Positions 54,348 through 64,000 of a stretch of DNA of 64,000 nucleotides are shown piece after piece. Under the pieces are notes generated by a model. It searched no databases and was not told the origin of the DNA. It was given only the letters and a program-made list of their open reading frames with translations. A program made the translations under genes and the position numbers. The number at the start of each line of letters is the position of its first letter. Position 1 is the stretch's first letter. The stretch is from assembly GCA_951802195.1 (NCBI GenBank), contig OX637628.1, positions 558,001 through 622,000 of the forward strand. The letters are read 5' to 3'. This stretch comes from Tausonia pullulans (taxonomy: Eukaryota > Basidiomycota > Tremellomycetes > Cystofilobasidiales > Mrakiaceae).

Positions 54348-55325
54348 ATGTTCTCCCGCTCCTTTCGCTCCGCTTCTGTCAGTACAGCTCACCCAGACGT
54401 CGCTCAAGCAAACCACTTCGCCTGCTTACACTCGAGCCTGCTTGATCCGCGCTTTCTCACTTCCCTCCTCCTACCAAAGGCCGTTCCCCGATTCGCTGTT
54501 GCCCGGTTCGCCTTCCCTTCGCCGGCAGCCTCCTCAACGCTCCAGAGCTTTCTCAGTCAGCGGGCTCTCTCCTCTGCTGCCCGGTCCGCCATCGAAGATG
54601 TCCGTCCTGCGTACTACGCGTCTTCTCCCTTGCTCATTCTCGTCTTCGGGCTGACTGACCGCGTGCCCTTCTTTCTGTCCACCCACTCCCTCCACCTTCG
54701 CGCGTCCCCATTCCGCCGACCTGTCCCTCCCTCCTGACACCTCTTGGCCCACCATCGCCCTTCCCTCAGGCCGTCCAGGGATCCCCGCTCGTCGTCTTCA
54801 TGAAGGGTACCCCGGCCTCGCCGCAGTGCGGCTTCTCGCGCGCCGTCGTCCAAATCCTCGACGTCCACGGTGTCCCCCCCGACCAGATGACCACGTACAA
54901 CTGTCTCGAGGACCCGGAGCTCCGGGAGGGTATCAAGGAGTTCTCGTACGTGATTCCATTCGTCAACTTGGACGGAGAAGGGGGGGAGGGAGAGGGTTGC
55001 GAGAAGGGCGGCGCGGGTGGTGTGCCTCCGTCCGTCGCGTGTGGACCTCCGCTGACGCACTCTGGCTTCCTCCCGTTTCCTCCGTCCCGCCCGTCCGTCT
55101 CGTCTGGCCTGTTTCTTTCGCTTTCGCCCTCCATCTTTGCATCGCGTTCATTCCTCAAACAGCGACTGGCCGACGATCCCCCAGGTCTACCTCAAGGGCG
55201 AGTTCGTTGGCGGTTGCGACATCCTCCTCGGCATGCACCAGTCTGGTGAGCTCGAGGAGCTCCTCGTCAAGGAGGGCGTCGTCCCCGCAGAGATCCCGTC
55301 GCCTTCGTCTGAGCCGACCAAGTAG
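54348..55325 (+). CDS. GRX5: Mitochondrial monothiol glutaredoxin (Grx5)
   Basis: Grx5 carries [2Fe-2S] clusters in the mitochondrial matrix and passes them to targets. ATG 54348 reads [10 protein letters not shown]; a roughly 100-nt intron (GTCAGTACAG...CTACCAAAG) joins it to [33 protein letters not shown], together a mitochondrial presequence. The domain follows: [20 protein letters not shown], with the CGFS active site in [17 protein letters not shown], then [12 protein letters not shown] spliced to [20 protein letters not shown], which holds the 'W-P-T-I-P-Q' and 'G-G-C-D-I' glutathione-binding motifs. Ends [11 protein letters not shown] with TAG 55323-55325. All key residues are present, and the spliced length of about 165 residues is normal. 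Confidence 0.95.
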
Positions 55326-55634
55326 AGGGGTGGTTAGGGCGTCCGGGTCGAGAAGAAGCAATCGTAATGATCTGTACATGGGCGAGAGAAGGGAAGAAAG
55401 AACTCCGCGTCGTGGCCCTTTGTCTCGTCTGTCGCTCTGCTCTTCAAAACACCTCCAATGTCTCTCTCTCTCTCTCTCTTTCTCAGGCCTTTCCTTCGCA
55501 ATGAAGTGGCTAAGCGTGTTAGAAGGTTACACCACCTCGCGAGTCGCGATTCGCACTCGGCATTCGATAGCTGCCATCCATTCCCTCCTCTATCTATCCA
55601 TTCCGTTGTTTTTTTTCTCGGCGGGGTTCGCCTT
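55326..55634. other. Convergent intergenic region
   Basis: About 310 bp between GRX5 and the glycyl-tRNA synthetase 3' end, with a short (TC)n run at about 55459-55483 and a T8 run near 55610. No gene seen. Confidence 0.5.
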
Positions 55635-58504
55635 CTACTCGACGTCCTGCTCGCCCGAGTACTCCGGGAGGACCTCGCACGCCTTCTTCCAGTCCATCGT
55701 GCCCTCGGTGAACTGACGGACGACGTCGATGACCTCGTCGATCGAGCCGATCCGCTGCTGGGTCGTGTCTCGCTCGCGAAGAGTGATGGTGCCGTTCTTG
55801 ACGGCTGCATGATGCAAGGAGGGGGAGGGAGGGGGGAAGGGGTGAGATCAGTAGGTGAAAGGAAAGGAGAAGAAGGGAGTGAGAGCAAGACGGACAGGCA
55901 AAGTCGACGGTGACTCCGAAGGGAGTACCAAGCTCGTCGTTGCGCGAGTAGCGCTTGCCAATTGAGGCGCCCGAGTCGTCAACGCGGCAGGCGACACCGG
56001 CGCGGCGCATTTTGAGGGCTGGTGAGTAGTAGGCGAGCGATAGAGAAGGAGTGCGTCAGCAGGGAGGGAGAGAGAGAGGGAAGGAAGGCAGAACGCCACC
56101 ACGCACAGAGCTCGCGGGAGAGGTTGACGAGATCCTTGTTGTTGGAGATAGGGACAATGAGCACCTTGAACGGCGCGACCGACGACGGAAGCGAGAGGAC
56201 CTGACGGGCGGCATCGGCCTCGCGAGCCCAGAACGAGTGCTCGAGGAGCGAGTAAAGGATACGACCGATACCGAACGAGGGCTCGATGACGTTGGGGACA
56301 AACTCGCGGACCGAGGTCGTCGTCGTTTTCAGGGAGATGGAGAGGTGGGCCGGGAGGATCTCGTAGTCCTGGTCGTTGAGGTTGATAGTAGAGGATCTGG
56401 GGCGGAGTGGATGAATAACAGGAAAAAGTGCGTACGGCCGGAACTTTCCCCACTCACCCCTTCTTCTCAAGGTCAGAACGGACGACTTCGAGCTTCTCCT
56501 GGTCGAATGAGTCGACAAATGCCATGACAGCCTGGGCGTCCTTCTTGAAGGCGATGCCGATCGACTTCTTCTCCCACCGGGTCGCGAGCTTGGTCTCGAC
56601 GATCGGCTCAGGGAGGAGCTGCTGAACGCTCATTCGCTGCTTGGTCTTGTTGGAGTGGACCGTGAGGTCGTAAGCCGATCGATCAGCGCAGCCGACGCAC
56701 TCGATCCATCCATACGACGACTGGATCTCGGCGTCCCAGCAGTCGGCGGCGTAGTGAGCCATCTCGTTGGCCATGTGCTGGCGGAACCGGAGGCGGGCCG
56801 GGTCGATTCCAATGGAGATAAGGAAGAGGTGGATACGGGCGATGAAGTAGCCGAGCGTCTGGTTGTCGATGATTTGCTATGTAGATATAAAAAGGGTAGA
56901 GGACGAGTCAGGGGCCCTGAATGTTGGAATGGGCTCACATCTCTCTTCTTCTCACCTTCTCGACAGCCTCGCCGACGGTCATCTCCTGGAGTTCAGTCCT
57001 GCCCTCCATCTGGACGTCCTTGGGGAGGAGCATTAGCTTGACGTCCTTGACCTCGTTGAATCGGACGTGGTTCTTGTCCTGTGGGTCGACGTAGTGCTCA
57101 ATCTCGGCCATGGTGAATTCGCGGACGCGGAGGAGACCCTGCTTGGGCGAGATCTCGTTCCGGAACGACCGGCCAATCTGGGCCGAGGCGAAGGGGACAC
57201 GGGCATTGTTGAACTCGAGGAGCCGGGGGAAGTTGACGAAGTGTCCCTGGGCGGTCTCCGGGCGGAGGTAGCTAGAAGAGGAAAGGCGTATCAGCCTTGC
57301 TGGGAGAGATTTGATGAAAGTAACTGCCTCACCCCTTGATCTGGCCGGTGGGACCGATGCTCGACGAGAACATGAGGTTGAACTCCTCCGGCTCGGTGAC
57401 CTCGTTGCCCGTCTCCGGGTTGGTGATCTTGAACTTGCGGATGAGCTCGCCAAGCTCCTTGCCACCGAAGTTATCGATCTGAAGGAGGAGTGCGCGGTTA
57501 GTCCAGACAGGCGAAAGCGGGGACGCTTGCGACGCGCGAGCCGTTTCATGTCATGACTCGGCGAAGGCGACCAGCGGCCATTTGCCTTGAATCAGGAAGC
57601 GGAAGCGTCGACTTACTTGGGCGAGGGTGAACTCAATCTCCTTAACGACCTCGTCATCGAGCTTGACGGCCGTGACGGCGACCTTCTTCTTCTTCTTCTT
57701 CTTGTCGTCCTCCTTCTCCTTGGGCGCCTCGGTGAGGCCGCGGGCCTCGCGGTCGCCCTTGACCCTGAGGAAAAAGTGTGCGGGAGACAACGTTAGTTGA
57801 GCTGTGTCTTCTCGCCCCTAGCGTCTCTTGACGACAAAGAAGCAGGGTAGGACCTCGGACGCGCGTCACACTCTCCACTCACCTAGCCTCAAGAACAGCC
57901 TCGACCAGGTGGTCCGCCCGGAAGATCTCTCCCGTCTTGGTGTCCTTGCACATCCAGTCGGCAAACTTGGCGACGTGACCCGAGGTGACGAGGACGTCGG
58001 CGAGCGTCATGATGGTTGTGTCGAGCTCGGACATGTCCTCCTCGATGATGAAGTGCTTGCGCCAAGCGGCGAGGATGTTGGCCTGAAGAGACGAACCGGG
58101 GGGTCCGTAGTCGTAAAGTCCGGCGACACCTGAATCAAAAGTACTCAGTAGTCAGAAGGAGGCACATTCTCTGGCAGACGGACGCAGTCACGGTCGCGCT
58201 GCGTGACTCGAAAGACTGGCTAACGCAATGTCGACACGACCCGCTGCTAGCCACAGCCATAGAACGTACCTCCGTAGATCTCAAAAGCAGGAGCGAAGAA
58301 GAAACGTTTGACCATAAGCGAGTCAAACTCCTGCTTGTTAAACGGATGCGCCGTCTTGTTAAGGGTCGGGTCGACCGCAGAGACAGAGGAAGCCATGGCG
58401 GAGGAAGAAGACGCGGCGGTAGTGGAGAAAGCGCGAACGAAAGTGCGAGTGCGAGTGAGGGAGGCGAGGAGTGCTGGGTTTAGTAAGAAGGAGCGAGTGT
58501 CCAT
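55635..58504 (-). CDS. GRS1: Glycyl-tRNA synthetase, dual mitochondrial/cytosolic
   Basis: Class II aminoacyl-tRNA synthetase charging tRNA-Gly. Two in-frame start codons stand out: ATG 58504 ([20 protein letters not shown], then [15 protein letters not shown], a mitochondrial leader) and ATG 58396 ([20 protein letters not shown]), which omits the leader. The catalytic part includes [40 protein letters not shown] and [20 protein letters not shown]. After a Lys-rich insert comes [40 protein letters not shown] (motif 2 area), [20 protein letters not shown] and [16 protein letters not shown]. The anticodon-binding domain ends [34 protein letters not shown] and [16 protein letters not shown] 55637-55635. 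About ten exons. One gene serving both compartments is the rule in fungi. Confidence 0.95.
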
Positions 58505-59131
58505 TCACAAGCTGTTGGTGGTTGAGGAGGGCAAGACGAGGTGAGCCAGCGCGCCAGCGACAAGAAAGGAGGGGCCGGAGTCTCGAGGTCGTGGCGTCGA
58601 GTGCTGTGCGCAACCTGTCTCCCTGTCTCCTCTGTGCAGTCCATCTGCCGCTCATTCTTCTGCTTCCCTGCTCGCGTGTATTTCATACAGTCGTTCTGTT
58701 CTATCCATAGTTACCGCAAGGTTCCCAACATAAAAGCGTGTCCTTCGGTCCGCATCGCTCGTCGCTTATGCAAGCCCGCGTCTCGCCATAGAGCCAGCCT
58801 GACATTTGAGAATGCCTCATTGCTCCTCCTAATGATATCTACATCATGTAATTTTTATTTTTATTTTTATTGACTTTAGTGGTTAGGAGAGCATATTCCA
58901 TGCCGCAGAAAGTGAAGAAATTTTCAAGGCAGTCTAGGGATAACGGAAAAGCGAGGGCGGCCAGCGCTGCTGCCACTCAACCGACAACACACCTTCCCGC
59001 CCTTTGTCCCGCACCGGGTCATCGGTCCAACCATCCTTCCACCTATATCATGCACCCATTCCAGTAGAGTGAGCTCCTCAGCAGTTTTAAGACAAGATCT
59101 CGCCCTCCCATTTTTTTTCCTCTTTCCACAG
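58505..59131. other. GRS1 upstream region
   Basis: About 630 bp upstream of the glycyl-tRNA synthetase, including TATTTTTATTTTTATTG at about 58851-58871. A 55-codon frame from ATG 58901 (MPQKVKKFSRQSRDNGKARA) is basic and could belong to the 5' part of the F-box locus, but it does not splice into its frame. Confidence 0.35.
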
Positions 59132-59463
59132 ACCTCTTATTCACCCACGAGCAGCAGTCGCGGTGCATCGCGCTGCTACCGACGGAGGTCCTGCTCACCA
59201 TCGTTAAGGTATACCTCCCGGTCTCCGACCTTATCGCAGTCCTGTTTACCTGGAAGGTCTTCCGGGAGATACGCGCTGCATCTCCTGCATTCACTCGCGA
59301 CTCTCCAGTGCGTCAGAACCTTGCCAGACCCTTCATTTCCATCCCTGACAGGTCCGCTCCCCATCCTCAGCGCTCGGAGGGAAAAGCTGCCCTCGAACTC
59401 GACCGCATCCGTAGCACGGAGCCTTCTCGGGCGGCGACACAACCCCAGAGCGTTTTTCGATAA
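59132..59463 (+). CDS. F-box domain exon (gene incomplete or decayed)
   Basis: After a TTTCCACAG acceptor the frame reads LLFTHEQQSRCIALLPTEVL then LTIVKVYLPVSDLIAVLFTW and KVFREIRAASPAFTRDSP. This is an F-box: 'L-P-x-E-V-L-x-x-I-x-x-x-L-x-x-x-D-L-x-x-x-x-x-x-x-K-x-x-R-x-I-x-x-x-S-P-x-F', the Skp1-binding module of SCF ubiquitin ligases. The frame ends at TAA 59461-59463. No start codon or convincing following exon could be joined, although open stretches on the same strand (to about 59940) contain phrases such as IVERKVFGRNITPIKILTET. It may be a real gene with unresolved small exons or a decaying copy. Confidence 0.45.
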
Positions 59464-59949
59464 CGCAGCGGATGAGGTGGACTGGAGCATGAAGCATGAC
59501 GAAAAGACGACGTGGGGTCTACAATCGCGTTCGGTGCGAAACGTGTACTGTTGTTCAGGACATATGGCCGTCATGACGGTGCGAACACTTGCTTACTGCG
59601 GGCGTCCCCCCCAGCATAGTCGAGCGTAAAGTTTTCGGCCGCAACATCACTCCGATCAAGATTCTTACTGAAACAGTCTCTCCCATGTCACGACGGCCTT
59701 CGTATCCACGACTCCCAGCAGTTGTGGAGTGAATCGCTCTTCTCTTGCAAAGGCAGACACTTTCGACACGTTCGAAACCTCCTTTCTTCGACTAGGACAA
59801 CGAGGATCGTGTTATGAGCCTCAACCCGGTTTCGTCCTCGATACGCCTGCCTCTATATGGCCTGACTCTATGCCTTCGACTCGTGGGGGAGCTGGTCGCC
59901 GCCTCCTCATTCTTCTTCCGTAGCCTCGGCGATGTCAGATCGCACGGTT

Positions 59950-62560
59950 ATTCCATTTGCCAGGCTCGCTGGAGGCCATTCTCCGGTGGGTGAAAGTCTG
60001 CGCATGGAAAATCGTCACTCTCTGACGCAGTCTCTCTTGCTCACAGCGGTTGAACTCGGTCGATCTGAGTGCTGGGGCGCTGGACTAGGGGAAGAAGGAG
60101 TCTGATTTCCCTGCTTGCTCGCTTCGGCGTTTTTATTTTATTTTATTGTGACTCGTGATTCCTTCCACTGATCCCACGAAAAATGACACTTGACGGGAGA
60201 CATGCGGGCGAGCATTGATCTATAGCAAGCCAGCACTCGCAGTTGGTCTCCCCCCACCCACGTACCAAAGTTTCGATCCTGACGGGACCTGGAGCATATC
60301 CATTATCACGCGAGACGAGCGTGGCCCCTATTCAATCCCGGGAAATCCCATCTCTCCAAAGTCGGGCACGACGGGCCGGACTCGATATCGCTCGTTCCAA
60401 GACAATCTGGCCGTGGGCCGCGGCTATCTGGCAAAGTCGCTCACCTCCCTTGGCATCGTCGCTGTGTTCTTCTATCATGGCCCTTTCGATACGACCAGTT
60501 CTGCGAGGCGCCTATTGTTGTACCGCTTCGAGACGGAGTCGGCCGTGGACGTTGTCGACAGAAGCGACACAAACCCCTGTTGACCAGCAGTGTGCGCACG
60601 CAATAGCCATTGATCCTTGTGGTATGCCGCTCGACCTATGATGGGCAACGTCTACATCTCTTGAGAACGAGAGGCGCACATGAAGATCACAGATCTCAAG
60701 TTCCCTTCTCTTATCTCGTCTTACCCGCTCCAAACCTAGCTTGTCGCCTCCCGCTTCGCCTCAACCTCACCTTCGCCACCTGAAGCTCGTGGTTCTCATT
60801 GAGCGAGGGAGGGAACAGGTAAGGCAGCAAGCTTGGAGTAGGTCTGGACTGGTATGCATTCTAGCGGCGCGTGTGTTTGAGGTCAGGAAGGTTATAGAAC
60901 AACAAGATAAGGGCAGGGTCCGAATACGACTGTAGACGCGCAAGACCAAAAGCCCCCTCGTAGAACGCATCCTCAGGACGGAATCAATTCCCGAATCCGA
61001 GCGAGAGAAAGTTCGGTGGGAGGCTACCGCCCGTGAGCTAGTCTGACCTGCACATCTGCAGGCTATATACGCGGCAGGATGGTATCAGTTGGGTTACGGG
61101 CCGTAGCATGAAAAACGAGCGCGTTTCGAGGACGTCCTCCCCCAGACAAACAGCTGGATATCATTATGCTAGTCGGCGTCACGGATCATTGCGAAAACGA
61201 CGGAAACCTTCTTTCGCTGGGTTGGGCCGAGGGAAAGACAGTTAGCTTGACTTATGCTACTTCTCGGTCGGTGCTGGCAGCTATCGCAGGGCGCTCAAAT
61301 ACGGCTCGAGAGCCCTCTACATTGGCGGCAACGATAACGCTGTCGTCAGGTCATACCCCAAGCCGCCAGTTCGGCTCATAGGGTCAGCAAAAGACAGTGA
61401 AATGAAGCGGCTATTGAAGGCTAGAAGCCAATAGGGACCACGTGAGGCACAGCTTGGAATGACGGCCTGGAGGGGAGGAAATGTCTAATGAGTTGGAGGG
61501 TCGACCGGATGGGGAAATTGGACGGAGAACGCTCAGAGGTATAGAAGGTGGTTGTGCGGCGAAGAGAGCAAAGAGTGAGCGATGAGCCAAGGCAGGGACC
61601 ATGTCAACGACATCTGGGCGATATCTGCGACGGATCGCCCCTCTTCTCCCGGTTTCGCCATCACCATTGTCGGTACTTGTTTATGTTCCAATTTGTATTG
61701 ATTAAGACACACATGCAACATACAATTAGTGAGCATTTGCTGCCAGCTGGTGCAGCAGCTTGCTTCCCTTATTATTTATTATTTCGATGAGAAGGTGCGC
61801 AAGAGACATGGATTTCTCTCTCCGAACGAGTCGAGTGAAGATTTTCAGGCCAGTCAACGGTGATGATGGATGCACGCTGATAACGTGACCTCTCCCCATC
61901 CGGTCCTCAATCCTCGAAAACCGAATTCTGATGGATGCAGAAGCACCTTTGACTCTGCTGCATGTCAATAGCAGGTGACCTTGAGGCGCACTTCGGTATC
62001 GCGAAGGCAACAGAGGCATTACAGTAATGGTCACACTGCTGATACGACTCCTTCCCTTCCCCGCGCGCATGCACGAAAGGCGGGGAAAGGGATCGATGAA
62101 GAATCATGCACTTGCTTCCAGGCCCTACCTCGCAGGGCCAAGGTATGGTGGCATTATGGGTGGGCAGTGAGACGCTTCTCGCTGTCTTTTCCTTCGCTTT
62201 CAGTCTTGGCTGCTGCTCATCATCGTTGCCCGCCCAGCCTGAGAGAGGGGAATGATAGCGAGCGAGATAGACCACGCGGTCCCATTTGCGCCAAGGACAT
62301 CTGTGGGGTTGAAACATTTGAGTGTGACCCGGCTGTCAACATTCTCGTTTGTCTTTTCAATTCACGATTGGGAGCGCTTGGCCGCGCGCCCTGCTAGGAA
62401 AGTCCGATCAGGCCCAAATAAAGGCGAAACCCATCACTTCGCTTGTCCACCTCCATCATCACCGACGAGCCTACCTTTCGTCGAGGTTTCCTCATCCATC
62501 CTTCCTCACTCTCCCCTCCTACTCCTCTCTCCCGCTCCTCAGCGCGAAATTCCTCCTACG
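59950..62560. other. Gene-poor stretch
   Basis: About 2.6 kb without a recognisable gene. Open frames up to 136 codons occur on both strands (for example a minus-strand ATG frame 61907-62317), but none has a familiar motif or clean splicing. TTTTATTTTATTTTATTG lies at about 60130-60147. The rightmost few hundred bp should hold the permease promoter. Confidence 0.4.
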
Positions 62561-64000
62561 ATGTCCATCGAGAAGGACTACAAGCCCGACTCCCACGCTG
62601 AGCCCCGTGTCGTCGCAGCGAAGGCATCCGAATACGATGACCAGGTCTATGACCCATCGTTGGAGTCGAAATGGACCAGGCTCGGTCTTAACTTCGAGTC
62701 TTACAAACGTGCCCCGGGTCACACCGCCCAGCAGGTCGTACATGGAGATAACGGTAAGTGGCTGTCTCGTCTTGCCTTCCTCCCGCCATGTCCGGGGGTA
62801 GGGGTCGGTGTGGCACTTTCGCACTACAGCGCCTTCGCCCAAGCGATTGGGCCGTCGTTACCGTGTGCCTCTGAGATATGTCAAGTTGATCTCTCCCCTG
62901 ATTGCTCTCTCTTTCAGGAGACCATATCGAGCAAGTACACAATCCGCTTCAGCAGACGATGAAGCCCCGGTGAGTGCTTCGCTCCGCCGTCTATCCTCGC
63001 TCCTTCATTCGATGACGGACGCGGCAGTTGCTGACCTTTACCCTTCCTCTTTTCTCCTTGGTGACGGCGTTTGGCAGGCATCTGCAGATGATTGTGGGTC
63101 CTCTCTGGTATTGATCCTCCCTTTTGACACGCCGCTGCTGACTCTCCTTCATCTGTCCTCTCCTAGGCCGTTGGTGGCTCGATCGGTACTGGACTCTTCG
63201 TCGGTTCGGGGTCGGCTCTCGGCAAGGGTGGACCTGCTGGAGTCCTTATTGCCTGGATTCTTATCGTATGTTTGGCGCCCCATTCTTTCCGCTCACTCAG
63301 GATACTGACACACATCTCTTTATATCACTTACTCCCAGGGTGCTATGTGCGCATCTCGCCTTTACCGCCGATTCCCAAATCTTTTGCTTCCATACACCCG
63401 ACTGACGTCGGAGTTCCCCTCCTTTCTTTAGGCTTATCAACGTCACTCAGGCCCTCGGAGAAATGGCCATCGTCTATCCCGTTTCTGGAGGTTTCTACAC
63501 CCTTGCTGAGCGCATGCTCGACCCTTCGTGAATAGAAAACCCGCGCCTCGTACGATCCACCAAGAACGTTCTCTGACTCTCATCCATTTTAGCTTCGCCT
63601 TCGCATTGGGATGGAATTACTGCTTCCAGTGGGCCGTCGTTCTCCCTCTCGAGATTTTCGTCGCGAGCACCACGGTTCAGTACTGGACGGGTGACTCTGT
63701 GCCCATCGCCGCCTGGATCACGGTCTTCTGGGTTGTCATCGTGAGTCGCTCACTCGCTTAATTGAAGCCCTCCAGTCCTTGATTTTGATGGGTGTCGACT
63801 CCAGATCATCTGCAGCATCTTCGGTACACTCGGTTTCGCCGAGGAGGAGTTTTGGTCGTCCATCCTTAAGCTCTTCATCGTCGGTAAGTGCTGCGGCTCA
63901 AGAAGCAATCCCCCTTATGCGCTAAATCTAACCCCTTGGTGTGCACGTGTAGTCCTCTTCATCACCATGGGCATCGTTCTCAATTGCGGAGGTGGGCCTG
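62561..64000 (+). CDS. Amino-acid permease (AAP/APC family), 3' end missing
   Basis: Plasma-membrane proton-coupled amino-acid transporter of the fungal AAP group. ATG 62561 opens MSIEKDYKPDSHAEPRVVAA, a hydrophilic cytosolic leader, then ESKWTRLGLNFESYKRAPGH. Short exons give VHNPLQQTMKPR, HLQMI and AVGGSIGTGLFVGSGSALGK, the hallmark first-helix 'H-x-x-M-I-A-x-G-G-x-I-G-T-G-L-F'. It continues GGPAGVLIAWILI, LINVTQALGEMAIVYPVSGG and FYTLAERMLDPS. The next helices are FAFALGWNYCFQWAVVLPLE, IPIAAWITVFWVVI-like sequence and GFAEEEFWSSILKLFI, the last matching the 'G-E-x-E-F-W-x-S-x-I-K' block. The window ends within the following helix (VLFITMGIVLNCGGGP). Substrate range cannot be read from this part. 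Confidence 0.92.

Noticed and set aside
60215-60641. Overlapping plus-strand frames of about 120-130 codons
   Set aside because: Two different frames are open over the same DNA, neither has a known motif, and the first does not begin with ATG.
61907-62317. 136-codon minus-strand ATG frame (MFQPHRCPWRKWDR...)
   Set aside because: Cys/His-rich by chance without zinc-finger spacing, no splice support, and lies in the permease promoter region.
1-64000. Search by eye for transposons, virus-like elements, CRISPR arrays and rRNA
   Set aside because: No reverse transcriptase, transposase, integrase or capsid motifs, no long terminal repeats, no spaced direct repeats and no rRNA core sequences were seen.

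Overview
The window looks like nuclear DNA of a basidiomycete yeast. It is GC-rich and gene-dense, with very many short introns (about 45-100 nt, GTNNGN donors, YAG acceptors, frequent CTAAC/CTGAC-type branch sites). Fungal protein families are present throughout (Sld3, Whi2, Pre4, Grx5, Rai1, Cdc26, an amino-acid permease). Intron density and coding style suggest Pucciniomycotina (Rhodotorula/Sporobolomyces/Leucosporidium relatives). That placement is inference, because no rRNA or other marker lies in the window. I saw no CRISPR array, operon, transposon or virus-like element.

Layout, left to right. 0-7 kb, all minus: ARPC1 (cut by the left edge), a large PhoD-like phosphatase and a small SRPBCC protein. 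7.8-11.7 kb, plus: a one-TM RCR-like protein and proteasome subunit Pre4. 11.9-18.5 kb, minus: an unrecognised gene, a three-LIM protein and a YciI-domain protein. 18.7-24.8 kb, plus: Sld3 and a long Ser-rich nuclear-type protein. 25.7-28.5 kb, minus: a xylulokinase-like protein with altered active-site motifs, followed by a poorly resolved minus-strand locus. 29.9-34.6 kb: a DUF3605 protein, a mitochondrial-type basic protein, tRNA-Gly(UCC), a PRA1/Yip3 protein and CDC26. 35-40.3 kb: RAI1/DXO, a 59-residue MG...CGCC membrane peptide and a Gfo/Idh/MocA oxidoreductase. 40.7-49.6 kb: WDR48, WHI2 and COQ9. 49.8-58.5 kb: a predicted mitochondrial protein, V-ATPase subunit G, two weak genes, the Grx5 glutaredoxin and glycyl-tRNA synthetase. 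From 58.5 kb the sequence is gene-poor (F-box exon only) until an amino-acid permease cut by the right edge.

The genes are mostly unrelated housekeeping functions: actin nucleation, proteasome, replication initiation, mRNA 5'-end quality control, APC/C, Rab/membrane traffic, ubiquinone, Fe-S delivery, translation and V-ATPase. Neighbours share bidirectional promoters or convergent 3' ends rather than pathways. The most notable items are a predicted 2-nt microexon in the RCR-like gene, a V-ATPase G gene whose first coding exon is only the ATG, the degenerate xylulokinase paralogue, the tiny lipidation-motif peptide, a 938-nt intron in PRE4 and an AT-rich island carrying the tRNA. Gene ends are reliable where stated. 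Internal exon borders were read by eye.
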